In this document: one piece after another, positions 1 through 6,640 of the stretch
Position numbering within the stretch: the first letter of the stretch is position 1
How the letters are laid out: each line of letters begins with the position of its first letter
Source of the DNA: Zoogloeaceae bacterium
GTDB lineage: Bacteria > Pseudomonadota > Gammaproteobacteria > Burkholderiales > Rhodocyclaceae
DNA: 8,581 nucleotides
Assembly (NCBI GenBank): GCA_031290535.1
Contig: JAITNI010000011.1
Coordinates: forward strand, 1-8,581
Reading direction: 5' to 3'
Notes under the pieces: generated by a model
What the model saw: only the letters and a program-made list of their open reading frames with translations
Databases searched by the model: none
Told to the model about the DNA's origin: nothing
Position numbers and translations under genes: made by a program

Positions 1-642
1 CAGCACGCGCAGGGTCAGGTATTCGGCGGCAAGCTGGCTGGCAAGCGCGATCTGCACCGTGTCGCGGGCAAATTCCCCGGCCAGCGCCTCGGCGCGGGCG
101 GCCTCGTTACTGCGCCGGATACGCCCCCACAAATCCAGCTCATAGCTGATGTCAAGCGCGACGCGGCGATTGGTGGAGGTCATGCGCCCCATCTGCTTGC
201 CGCTCGCGGTTTTGGCGCTGGTGCGGTTGCGGATGGAACTGCCTTCCAGATCGACATTGGGATAATACTCCGCCCCGGCCTCCCGCGCGGCGGCCTGGGC
301 GGCCTCCATGCGGGCGATGGCGGCCTGCAAATCCTGATTGTTGTCGAGCGCCAGCGCCATCAGGCGATTCAGTTCCGCGTCGCCAAACAGCGTCCACCAT
401 TCAGGATTGACCGGCGTCGTCGTGACGCAGGCGGCGGGAAGGTCGTCATCTGCGTACCAAACGCCCTCACATCTGGTGGCGGAAGACCGCACGACGTTGG
501 GGTTTGGCGTGCCGACCTGCCCGTACTTTTCCGGCAGGGCGTTTTCGGGCCGTTGAAAATCCGGGCCGATGGCGCAGCCGGAAAAGAGGCAGGCGACGCC
601 CAGACAGAGCGCCAGCCGGGTTTTTTGAGGCTGCTTAATCAT
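1..642 (-). CDS. RND efflux outer-membrane channel lipoprotein, NodT/OprM family (partial, C-terminus beyond window)
   Basis: This is the outer-membrane exit duct of the tripartite pump encoded upstream. The first 214 residues are present and the frame stays open to base 1. I read it by reverse-translating from the ATG at 640-642. It begins with a lipoprotein signal whose lipobox FSGC puts the acylated cysteine at residue 23. The family-typical CAIGPDFQRP follows, then WWTLFGD at 82-88, the first coiled-coil region, and the strand motif ELDLWGRIRRS at 168-178. The ATG overlaps the permease stop region by 8 bases. A GGAGG Shine-Dalgarno (652-656) lies 9 bases upstream, inside the permease gene, so translation is probably coupled. 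An extra stretch at about residues 42-80 with two cysteines (C58, C72) sits between the N-terminal anchor and the WW motif. The family call is firm; the substrate is not shown. Confidence 0.93.
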   Translation of the reverse strand, partial: MIKQPQKTRLALCLGVACLFSGCAIGPDFQRPENALPEKYGQVGTPNPNVVRSSATRCEGVWYADDDLPAACVTTTPVNPEWWTLFGDAELNRLMALALDNNQDLQAAIARMEAAQAAAREAGAEYYPNVDLEGSSIRNRTSAKTASGKQMGRMTSTNRRVALDISYELDLWGRIRRSNEAARAEALAGEFARDTVQIALASQLAAEYLTLRVL

Positions 643-3600
643 AGGGATTTTCCTCCGTCACAGGCGTGGGGGCATGGTATTCGTGACCGGCAGGCAGCGC
701 CTGCTTGCCGCGTTCCAGCCATTTGAAGAACAGGGGGACAAAAATGGTGGCGATGAAGGTAGCGGCGATCATGCCGCCGAACACGCCCGTGCCCATCGAG
801 CGTCGCGCCGCCGCGCCCGCGCCGCTGGCTTTCACCAGCGGGAAGACGCCGAGCACGAAGGCGAGCGAGGTCATCACAATCGGGCGGAATCTGAGCCGCG
901 CCGCTTCAAGGGCGGCGTCCATCACGCTCATTCCCTCCGCGTATTTCTGCGCCGCGAATTCCACAATCAGAATGGCGTTTTTCGCCGCCAGCCCAATCAG
1001 CACGACGAGGCCAATCTGGAAGTAGATGTCATTGGGCATGGAGCGCATCCAGATGGCGATCAGCGCGCCCATGACCGCGAAGGGCAGGGTAATCAGCACC
1101 GCCACCGGCAGCGACCATTTTTCATATTGCGCGGCGAGGATCAGGAACACCATAATGAGCGCAAAGATGAAGGCGTGTTCGGAAGACCCGGCGTTTTCCT
1201 TTTCCTGAAAGGCCGCGCCCGTCCAGGCAAGCGAATAGCCTTCCGGCAGCACTTCCTCGGCGGTCTTCTCCAGCAACTCGATGACGCGCCCGGAACTTGT
1301 GCCGACACGTGCGTCGCCAGTGATTTTCGACGAGATGAAGCCGTTGAAGCGTTCCACCACTTCCGGGCGGATGATGCGCTTCACCGTGGAGAAGGCGGAA
1401 ACGGGAATCATCGCGCCCTTGTTGCTCTTCACATAGACCTTGCCGATGTCTTCCGGTTTCGTCCGGTACTCGCCTTCAGCCTGCATCTGCACGCGATAGA
1501 CCTTGCTGCCCTTGTTGAAGTCGTTGACATAGAGCGTGCCCATCGTGCTTTGCAGCGTCATGTAGACATCGGCGAGATCAAGGCCCAGCGACATGGCCTT
1601 GGGTTCGTCGACTTCCACATAGAGCTGCGGCACATTGGGGCGGAGCGAGGTGGACAGTCGACAGGCGTCGCCGCACTGGAATTCCGGGTACTTTTGCAGC
1701 GCCGCGAAGAAGTCATTGATGACGACTTCGAGGTTCTTCGGGTCGCCATCGACGCGGTTCTGGATGTAGGCTTCAAAGCCGCCCACAGAACCCAGCCCCA
1801 TGATGGGCGGCGGGCTGAACACGATGGCCATGCCGTCCGTCAGTTGCTGACCCATGCCCGCGAATTTGCCGACCAGTTCCTGCGCCGATTGTCCCGCGTC
1901 CTTGCGCTCGTCCCAAGGCGCCAGGTCGATGAACATGGTGCCCTTGGAGCCGCCGACCATGTCGAAACCGGCCACGGAAAAGAGGCGCTGAACGTTCTTG
2001 TCGCCCATCACCATCTGGCCCATCTGCTCGCCGGTGGCGATGGTTCGCTTCAGGGTCGCGCCGTCGGGCTGGATGAGCGCCACAAAGAGCGCGCCCTGAT
2101 CCTCCTGCGGCACAAAGCTGCCGGGAATGCGGATGAGGAAGAAGGTGCACAAGCCCACCACCACGGCCAGCAGCACCGCGCCGACGAAGCTGTGTTTCAG
2201 GAGCCTGGCCACCGTGCCGGTGTAGGAATTGGTGAATTTCTCAAACAGGCGGTTGAAGGGAATGAAGACCTTGTGTTCCTCGTGCTTGCTCTTCAAAAGC
2301 AGGGCGCAAAGGGCAGGCGAGAGCGTCAGCGCCACCACGCCGGAGAGCACCACCGACACCGCCACGGTGACGGCAAACTGCTTGTAGAGCATCCCCGTGA
2401 TGCCACCCAGAAAGGCGACCGGGATAAACACCGCGCAGAGCACCAGCACAATGGCGACCAGGGCGCTGGAGACCTGGCTCATCGCCTCCACGGCGGCGGC
2501 GTAGGGGGACATTTTTTCTTCCCACATCAGCCGCTCGACGTTCTCCAGCACCACAATGGCATCGTCGACCACAATCCCGATGGCAAGCACCATCGCAAAC
2601 AGCGTCAGTGTATTGATGGAAAAGCCGAACAGCCACAAGCCCGCAAAAGTGCCGATCAGCGAAATGGGCACGGCGATCATCGGAATCAGCGTCGCCCGCC
2701 AGCTTTGCAGGAAGATGTAGACCACGGCGATTACCAGGAGCAGAGCCTCAATCAGGGTGGATTTCACCTCGCCGATGGAAGCGGTGATGAAGCGCGTGGT
2801 GTCGAAGGGCACGATGTATTCCATGCCTTCGGGGAACTTCTCCTTCAGTTGCGCCATGCGTTCTTCCACGATGTTCGACACTTCCAGCGCGTTCGCGCCA
2901 GTTTGCAGGAAAATTCCCATGCCCACAGACTCGCGCCCGTTGGTGCTGGTCTGCTGGTTGTAGCTGCTCGCGCCCAGCTCAATGCGGGACACATCCTTGA
3001 GGCGCAGCACACCGTTCGGGCCGTTGGCGCGCAGGATGATGTTGCCGAAATCTTCCGGCGCGATCAGGCGACCGCGCGCGTTGACCGTGTAAATCAACTG
3101 CTGGTCGCCGGGCAGGGGATCCTGCCCGATCTTGCCAGCGGCGTTCTGCGTATTCTGCTCGCGGATGGCGGCAGCGATTTCCGCCACGGAGATGCCCAGT
3201 TGCGCCATGCGGTCGGGCTTCAACCAGATACGCATCGAGTAATCGAGCGCCCCGAACACCACCACGTCGCCAACGCCGGGCAGGCGCTTCAGGTCATCGA
3301 CAAGGTTGATGCTGGCGTAGTTGGAGAGGAACAGGCGGTCATGCGCCGCGTTGGAGGAGGTGAGCGCAAAGACCTTCAGGATGTCGGTGGAACGCTTGTA
3401 GACCACCACGCCGTTGCGGCGCACTTCTTCCGGCAGGCGCGGCTCGGCGATCTTGACCCGGTTGTTCACATTGATGAGCGCCATGTTCGGGTCGGAGCCG
3501 ACCTTAAAGGTGGCGGTGATCGTGATCTGCCCATTGGCGTCCGAGGTGGAGTTGAAATAGGACAAATCGTCGATCCCGTTCAACTGTTCCTCAATGGGCG

Positions 3601-3790
3601 CGGCGACGGAGCGCGCCAGGGTTTCCGCCGACGCGCCGGGGTAATTGGCGACCACCACGATGGTGGGCGGCGAGATTTGCGGATATTGCGCCACCGGCAA
3701 CACCTGGGCAGCGACCAGCCCGGCGATGACGATGACGATGGAGAGAACCGCCGAAAAAATCGGGCGGTCGATTAAGAATTTGGATGACAT
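635..3790 (-). CDS. RND multidrug efflux permease, HAE1 family (AcrB/MexF-like)
   Basis: This 1051-residue inner-membrane proton/drug antiporter has the usual AcrB-class length. The N-terminus FLIDRPIFSAVLSIVIVIAG is the first membrane helix. Two large periplasmic loops (about 30-340 and 560-870) hold the porter and docking domains. The proton-relay residues are visible: D409 and D410 in GIVVDDAIVVLENV (helix 4), K937 in GLAAKNAILIVEFA (helix 10), and R967 and T974 in helix 11, matching AcrB D407/D408, K940, R971 and T978. The pump should therefore be active. The SD AAGGAG (3796-3801) lies 5 bases before the ATG and overlaps the adaptor stop codon. The periplasmic sequence QCGDAC contains a close cysteine pair (C706, C710). 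Absence of heavy-metal (CusA-type) features, together with the gene order, argues for organic substrates such as antibiotics, solvents or bile salts. The exact substrate is unknown. Confidence 0.97.
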   Translation of the reverse strand: MSSKFLIDRPIFSAVLSIVIVIAGLVAAQVLPVAQYPQISPPTIVVVANYPGASAETLARSVAAPIEEQLNGIDDLSYFNSTSDANGQITITATFKVGSDPNMALINVNNRVKIAEPRLPEEVRRNGVVVYKRSTDILKVFALTSSNAAHDRLFLSNYASINLVDDLKRLPGVGDVVVFGALDYSMRIWLKPDRMAQLGISVAEIAAAIREQNTQNAAGKIGQDPLPGDQQLIYTVNARGRLIAPEDFGNIILRANGPNGVLRLKDVSRIELGASSYNQQTSTNGRESVGMGIFLQTGANALEVSNIVEERMAQLKEKFPEGMEYIVPFDTTRFITASIGEVKSTLIEALLLVIAVVYIFLQSWRATLIPMIAVPISLIGTFAGLWLFGFSINTLTLFAMVLAIGIVVDDAIVVLENVERLMWEEKMSPYAAAVEAMSQVSSALVAIVLVLCAVFIPVAFLGGITGMLYKQFAVTVAVSVVLSGVVALTLSPALCALLLKSKHEEHKVFIPFNRLFEKFTNSYTGTVARLLKHSFVGAVLLAVVVGLCTFFLIRIPGSFVPQEDQGALFVALIQPDGATLKRTIATGEQMGQMVMGDKNVQRLFSVAGFDMVGGSKGTMFIDLAPWDERKDAGQSAQELVGKFAGMGQQLTDGMAIVFSPPPIMGLGSVGGFEAYIQNRVDGDPKNLEVVINDFFAALQKYPEFQCGDACRLSTSLRPNVPQLYVEVDEPKAMSLGLDLADVYMTLQSTMGTLYVNDFNKGSKVYRVQMQAEGEYRTKPEDIGKVYVKSNKGAMIPVSAFSTVKRIIRPEVVERFNGFISSKITGDARVGTSSGRVIELLEKTAEEVLPEGYSLAWTGAAFQEKENAGSSEHAFIFALIMVFLILAAQYEKWSLPVAVLITLPFAVMGALIAIWMRSMPNDIYFQIGLVVLIGLAAKNAILIVEFAAQKYAEGMSVMDAALEAARLRFRPIVMTSLAFVLGVFPLVKASGAGAAARRSMGTGVFGGMIAATFIATIFVPLFFKWLERGKQALPAGHEYHAPTPVTEENPYD

Positions 3791-3799
3791 GTGCGCTCC

Positions 3800-5047
3800 T
3801 TAACCCTGTTTGGCCGGGGCGGCTTCTGCCTTGTCCGCAGGCGCGCCGGGGGCTGCGCCCGGTGCTTGCGGGGCATGGGGGGCCACTGGCGCGCCGGGGC
3901 GCAGTTTCATCAGGTTGTCGATAATCACCCGGTCGCCGGGGTTCAGGCCGCCGAGGATGATCCAGTCCTTGCCGAGCCATTCGCCAGTCTGCACGGGACG
4001 CGGCGCGACGGTGTTGTCGGGGGTGACGGTCATCACCAGATCGCCCTGTTCGGTCTGCAATACGGCGCTTTGCGGTAGCAGGTAGACGCCCTGACGCGCC
4101 CCGGCCAACAGCCGCGCCCGCACAAACTGGCCGGGCAACAGCGCGTTGTCGGGATTGGTAAATTCCGCCCGCAGTTGCCGCGTGCCAAGCACCGTGTCGA
4201 TACTGGAAGCAAGGAAATTGAGCTTGCCCTTCTGGGCATACACAGCGCCATCCGGCAACACCAGTTCCACGCCGGTCACGGTCTGGGGCGTCAGCTTGCC
4301 GCCGGGCAGCTTGGCGATTTCGCTCTCGGAGAGGGAAAAGCGCACCCACATCGGGTTATTCTGGTAGATGGCGGTGAGGAGGCTGTCCGCGCCGACGCTG
4401 ATGAGATTGCCCACGGATTTGTCCGCCCGCCCGGAAATACCGGCCACCGGCGCGGTGACGGTGCTCCAGGACAGATTGAGTTCCGCCTGCCGCAAAGCGG
4501 CCTGCGCCAGCTTGTTGGCGCTGTCGGCGTCATCAAACTCCTTGCGGCTGACGCCTTGCAGCGGCAGGAGCTTTTCCATCCGCGCCCGTTCGCGCTCGGT
4601 CTGTTCGGCGCGCGCTTTGGCCTCCGAATAGGCGATTTCGTAAGTTTCGCGGTCAATCTGGAACAGGGGTTGCCCCGCCTTGACCGGCTGGCCTTCCTGA
4701 TACAACTGTTTCGTCAGAATGCCGCCCACCCTGGCGCGTACTTCCGTCTCTTTGGCCCCTTCCGTTTGCGCCATGACTTCCAGCGCGTAAGGCACGGTCT
4801 GGGGGCGCATGTCCAGCACCGTGACCGGCAGGGCAGGCGGCGCGGCAGGCGGCGGCGCTTCACCCAGACCGAGCTTCATCAACAGCCCCTGAAAGAACGT
4901 CGGTTGTTGTTGTCCCGGCGGCGCTTCGGCGCTGGAACAGGCGGATAAAAGAACCGCGCCGCTTACCAACAGCGGCAGCAGTTTTGAGACAGGACGGCAG
5001 GATTGCGGGGCGCGGCGCGGACGAGCCTTGTTATTATGCGCGGGCAT
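3800..5047 (-). CDS. RND efflux periplasmic adaptor lipoprotein (HlyD/AcrA/MexE-like membrane fusion protein)
   Basis: This protein links the permease to the outer-membrane channel and is anchored to the inner membrane by lipid. It is 415 residues long. The signal peptide ends in the lipobox LSAC (C37). A Pro/Ala-rich linker follows, then the first lipoyl half at about 100-132 (EVRARVGGILTKQLYQEGQ, FQIDRE), an alpha-hairpin rich in Glu, Arg and Lys at about 133-195, and the second lipoyl half TVTAPVAGISGR. Beta-barrel and membrane-proximal domains come after that, and the tail is Pro/Ala-rich. I chose the ATG at 5045-5047. A farther in-frame ATG at 5111-5113 lies upstream of the -10 box and inside the operator, so it cannot be in the mRNA from that promoter. 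The chosen start also begins a normal lipoprotein signal and has a GGAGA element just upstream. It is the first gene of the operon, with 9 bases between it and the permease gene. Confidence 0.95.
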   Translation of the reverse strand: MPAHNNKARPRRAPQSCRPVSKLLPLLVSGAVLLSACSSAEAPPGQQQPTFFQGLLMKLGLGEAPPPAAPPALPVTVLDMRPQTVPYALEVMAQTEGAKETEVRARVGGILTKQLYQEGQPVKAGQPLFQIDRETYEIAYSEAKARAEQTERERARMEKLLPLQGVSRKEFDDADSANKLAQAALRQAELNLSWSTVTAPVAGISGRADKSVGNLISVGADSLLTAIYQNNPMWVRFSLSESEIAKLPGGKLTPQTVTGVELVLPDGAVYAQKGKLNFLASSIDTVLGTRQLRAEFTNPDNALLPGQFVRARLLAGARQGVYLLPQSAVLQTEQGDLVMTVTPDNTVAPRPVQTGEWLGKDWIILGGLNPGDRVIIDNLMKLRPGAPVAPHAPQAPGAAPGAPADKAEAAPAKQG

Positions 5048-5104
5048 GGCGGATTCTCCGGGAAGGGATGAAAAACAGGAATGGAAAGGGAAAACGAAGG
5101 GCGG

Positions 5105-5134
5105 ATTATACATACATCCATGTATGTATGGTGC
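5105..5134 (-). promoter_or_regulatory. Promoter of the RND efflux operon (consensus -10)
   Basis: On the minus strand a perfect TATAAT lies at 5105-5110. Spacers of 16-18 bases put the -35 at about 5127-5134, where no good TTGACA match exists, so the promoter may be weak or need help. Transcription would start near 5097-5099 and give a leader of about 50 bases before the adaptor ATG. The AT-rich block stands out from the GC-rich surroundings. The -10 is firm by sequence; promoter activity is inferred. Confidence 0.7.
5108..5129. promoter_or_regulatory. Operator palindrome, TetR/AcrR-type, over the efflux promoter
   Basis: A perfect inverted repeat has 10-base arms ATACATACAT and ATGTATGTAT separated by CC. 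It overlaps the -10 box by three bases and fills the spacer toward the -35, so a bound protein would block RNA polymerase. The arm TACATACAT is the same as in the E. coli AcrR operator upstream of acrAB, but the two 9-mers are 2 bases apart here, against 6 in the E. coli site as I recall it. A TetR-family repressor is therefore the likely ligand. No such gene is visible in the window, so the regulator must lie elsewhere. Confidence 0.75.
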
Positions 5135-5201
5135 GGCGCGGAAAAGATTTGTTGCAGAAAAGGGGACGCCTCTCTACTGCGGAAACCCTGAATGATCCCG
5201 T

Positions 5202-5284
5202 GCGCTCTGAAGCGCTGTCGAAGGGCGTGGTTCGAGAGGGCTTCACCACGAACGGAAGGAGAAGCAGGCGCACCACGAACGGAA
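5202..5284. repeat. Intergenic repeat cluster with hairpins and a 14-bp direct repeat
   Basis: The spacer between the efflux promoter and the HU terminator holds no convincing gene. It contains a hairpin of GCGCT and AGCGC with loop CTGA (5202-5215), then a stem of CGTGGT (5226-5231) and ACCACG (5245-5250). Finally CACCACGAACGGAA occurs twice, at 5244-5257 and 5271-5284. The mix of GTCGAAGGGCGTGGTTCGA and CACCACGAACGG resembles a dispersed, imperfectly palindromic repeat common between genes in many Proteobacteria. That family assignment is from memory and not checked. Confidence 0.5.
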
Positions 5285-5330
5285 AATTGTGGGAACCCGC
5301 TACAAATCTGGCGTCGCAAAACGCGGGCAT

Positions 5331-5359
5331 AAAAAAGCCCGACCTGAAGGCCGGGTTTT
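5331..5359 (-). terminator. Rho-independent terminator of the HU gene (possibly bidirectional)
   Basis: Read on the minus strand, the stem CCCGGCC pairs with GGTCGGG (one G-T wobble) around the loop TTCA. One C follows and then a run of six T (5331-5336). It lies about 55 bases after the HU stop codon and is correctly oriented to end that transcript. On the plus strand the stem is followed by TTTT, so weak termination the other way is possible. It separates the HU transcript from the efflux operon downstream on the same strand. Confidence 0.85.
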
Positions 5360-5414
5360 CATAGGGTCACGCAGTGCAAGAAAACAGCGGCAGCGCTGCG
5401 GAACCAGAAATTTT

Positions 5415-5714
5415 TTACTTCTTCTTACCGCCCTTTTTAGGCGTGTTAACCGCAGCCTTCAGCTTGGCGCCCACAGAGAACTTGACAGCCTTGGACGCGG
5501 GGATTTTCAGTTCCTTGCCCGTTTGCGGATTCCGGCCAATACGGGCAGCGCGATCTCCAACGGAGAAAGCGCCAAAACCAACCAGACTGATGGTGTCGCC
5601 GTCAGCCAGCGTTTCCGTGATGACTTCAATCAGGCTATCCAGGGCATTGCCAGCAGCAGCTTTGGAGATGCTGCCTTTGGCAGCCAGCGCATCGACCAAC
5701 TCGGTTTTGTTCAT
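5415..5714 (-). CDS. hup: HU-family nucleoid DNA-binding protein
   Basis: This 99-residue histone-like protein dimerises and bends DNA. The N-terminus MNKTELVDALAAKGSISKAAA forms the helical dimer body. GFGAF (46-50) and the beta-arm core IGRNPQTGKELKIPASKAVKF (59-79) carry the family signature, including the intercalating-proline segment RNPQTG at 61-66. The C-terminus has a short lysine-rich extension, TPKKGGKKK (91-99), beyond the usual 90-residue HU core. I chose the ATG at 5712-5714 because it matches the invariant HU N-terminus and has AGGAAA 7-8 bases upstream. The 12-codon upstream extension does not look like HU. IHF subunits are an alternative, but the sequence reads as HU. The gene is monocistronic, with its own promoter and terminator. 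Confidence 0.96.
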   Translation of the reverse strand: MNKTELVDALAAKGSISKAAAGNALDSLIEVITETLADGDTISLVGFGAFSVGDRAARIGRNPQTGKELKIPASKAVKFSVGAKLKAAVNTPKKGGKKK

Positions 5715-5748
5715 GGTGTGTTTCCTATGTAGGTTACTTGGAAGCGCC

Positions 5749-5778
5749 ATTATCTCCCGTCATGAGGGGTGTTGCCTA
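5749..5778 (-). promoter_or_regulatory. Probable promoter of the HU gene
   Basis: On the minus strand GATAAT (5749-5754) is a 5-of-6 match to the -10 box. With an 18-base spacer, TAGGCA (5773-5778) matches 4 of 6 bases of the -35. Transcription would start near 5742, leaving a leader of about 28 bases that contains the SD. This is a prediction by eye. Confidence 0.45.
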
Positions 5779-5788
5779 GCCATTACAA

Positions 5789-5819
5789 GAAAAAAATTCA
5801 GGTTTTCGGGCTTTTTTTC
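5789..5819. repeat. A-tract/T-tract inverted repeat upstream of the HU promoter
   Basis: GAAAAAAA (5789-5796) and TTTTTTTC (5812-5819) form a perfect 8-base inverted repeat with a 15-base centre. It lies roughly 45-80 bases upstream of the predicted HU start site. That position fits an UP element or a bend that HU itself or another nucleoid protein could bind. A stem-loop is possible but would be weak, being A/T only. Its role is inferred from position alone. Confidence 0.4.
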
Positions 5820-6205
5820 GCTCTGCGGGCGTCTCGCGCCGGTTTTTTGATGTATCGCAAACCGGAAAGCGCCCTTGGAGAGTAAGCGAGCCTCAAACAG
5901 GAGTATGGCGGGGCATCGCCATGACGTGCGGGAAGGTCGGTGTGCCTGTGACAAGCACAGGGCGACTGTATGAATCTCCTTGTCATTGATCCCCTGTCGC
6001 CAAAGCCTTCTTCAGGGAGCGGCTCACTTGCACAAGGCCAAGCGGTTCCAGAAGGGCTTCTCCCCTGTGCAGTCTGTGCAATCTGACCCCTCTCAAACCC
6101 CTCCTGCACCTCCCCTTGTCAGGGGAGGATGATTTGCTGCGCTATGCGCAGGATTTGGATGTTCATGCGATTGCCCTCGGATTAAAACGCGTTCCTTCTG
6201 GATGC
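5820..6205. other. Non-coding intergenic stretch between divergent hup and cus-type genes
   Basis: I see no supportable gene here. Open frames on the minus strand lack recognisable domains or a good ribosome site. Small inverted repeats are present: ATGGCG and CGCCAT at 5905-5922, CCTGTG and CACAGG at 5945-5961, and a stronger one at 6109-6128. The hexamer TGTGCA is repeated at 6066-6080. None has a T-run that would make it a clear terminator. A small RNA cannot be excluded by eye. Confidence 0.45.
6109..6128. repeat. 8-bp perfect inverted repeat, likely dispersed intergenic element
   Basis: CCTCCCCT and AGGGGAGG flank the four-base loop TGTC. The surrounding C-rich run (about 6087-6115) together with this stem looks like a common intergenic repeat. 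No T-run follows on either strand, so it is not a canonical terminator. Confidence 0.45.
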
Positions 6206-6236
6206 TTGACGCGATCATGCAGAATGCGCCTATAAT
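6206..6236 (+). promoter_or_regulatory. Promoter of the cus-type operon with a 19-bp spacer (MerR-like architecture)
   Basis: TTGACG (6206-6211) and a perfect TATAAT (6231-6236) are separated by 19 bases. That is longer than the usual 17 and typical of promoters activated by MerR-family metal sensors such as CueR. An imperfect dyad, GACGCGATC (6208-6216) with GAATGCGCC (6222-6230), matches in 6 of 9 paired positions and spans the spacer. The expected start site is at or next to the A of the ATG at 6243. The boxes are seen directly; the regulator type is inferred, and no merR-like gene is in the window. Confidence 0.6.
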
Positions 6237-6242
6237 GCGCTC

Positions 6243-6620
6243 ATGCTGTTCAGAAAACTCCTCGCCTTCCTGTTGTCCTTGTGCCTGACGCTTGCCGCTG
6301 TGACGAGCGGCGTGATGATGCCTGCGGAAGTCGGGGCGATGCCTGAAGCACCAGCAGCCTCCCACGCGGCCAGTCCTTCCGGCAGTTGCCACGCCGCGCT
6401 TTCCACGCCCGCCGCCGAACCGGCGGACGCCCTACCGGCCAGCGACACAAAGGCCGCGCCTGTGACGCACGCCTGTTGTGTGAATTTTGTTGCCCTTCCC
6501 CCTCCCCTGCGCGTTGAACCCGCCGCGCCCGCGCGGAGCGAACCCATCGCCTTCACGCCTCCCTTCGCTCTGAGCGCTTGCGTTCAGGGCATCTATCGCC
6601 CGCCCAGACTGTTCGCCTGA
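6243..6620 (+). CDS. Small exported Cys/His-containing protein of unknown function at the head of the copper-efflux cluster
   Basis: A 125-residue protein with an N-terminal signal sequence or membrane anchor (RKLLAFLLSLCLTLAAV, residues 4-20). A low-complexity Ala/Pro-rich part follows, containing possible metal ligands: M25, M26, M33, H41, C49-H50, H76, C78-C79 and C113. The end, IYRPPRLFA, resembles the short Arg-Pro-Pro tails I associate with small DUF2946-like proteins encoded beside copper and other metal efflux operons, but I cannot confirm the family. The ATG at 6243 is chosen because the frame upstream meets a stop at 6207-6209 and no other start gives the signal sequence. There is no Shine-Dalgarno, and the -10 box ends only 6 bases before the ATG, so the mRNA would be leaderless. 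A periplasmic copper-binding or sensing accessory role is a guess from residues and context. Confidence 0.65.
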   Translation: MLFRKLLAFLLSLCLTLAAVTSGVMMPAEVGAMPEAPAASHAASPSGSCHAALSTPAAEPADALPASDTKAAPVTHACCVNFVALPPPLRVEPAAPARSEPIAFTPPFALSACVQGIYRPPRLFA

Positions 6621-6640
6621 ATCCATCTGTCACATTTTTG

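Noticed and set aside
674..3775. Open frame of 1033 codons on the plus strand, antisense to the permease.
   Set aside because: Its protein is rich in His, Arg, Gly and Asp with no membrane segments or domains. It is the expected antisense shadow of a GC-rich gene, and the minus-strand frame has the full RND signature.
4175..4948. Open frame of 257 codons on the plus strand opposite the adaptor gene.
   Set aside because: Low-complexity Arg/Gly/Leu product with no domain; antisense shadow of the adaptor.
5048..5113. Longer N-terminus for the periplasmic adaptor starting at 5113.
   Set aside because: That ATG is upstream of the -10 box and inside the operator palindrome, and the extension spoils the lipoprotein signal layout.
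5130..5330. Looked for a divergent tetR-family repressor or a remnant of one beside the operator.
   Set aside because: No helix-turn-helix-like peptide is found in any frame; the stretch is repeats only.
5905..5970. Short plus-strand ORF of 22 codons starting ATGGCGGGGCAT after CAGGAG.
   Set aside because: Spacing from the purine-rich element to the ATG is only 1-2 bases, and the peptide looks random.
5798..6109. Possible 103-codon minus-strand gene between hup and the cus-type cluster.
   Set aside because: No domain, no good ribosome site, and Arg/Ser/Pro-rich composition typical of non-coding frames; it also runs through the inverted repeats.
5755..6242. Looked for tRNA genes, CRISPR repeats or an insertion sequence in the central spacer.
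   Set aside because: No cloverleaf with CCA-type arms, no regular repeat-spacer pattern and no transposase frame or terminal inverted repeats were found.
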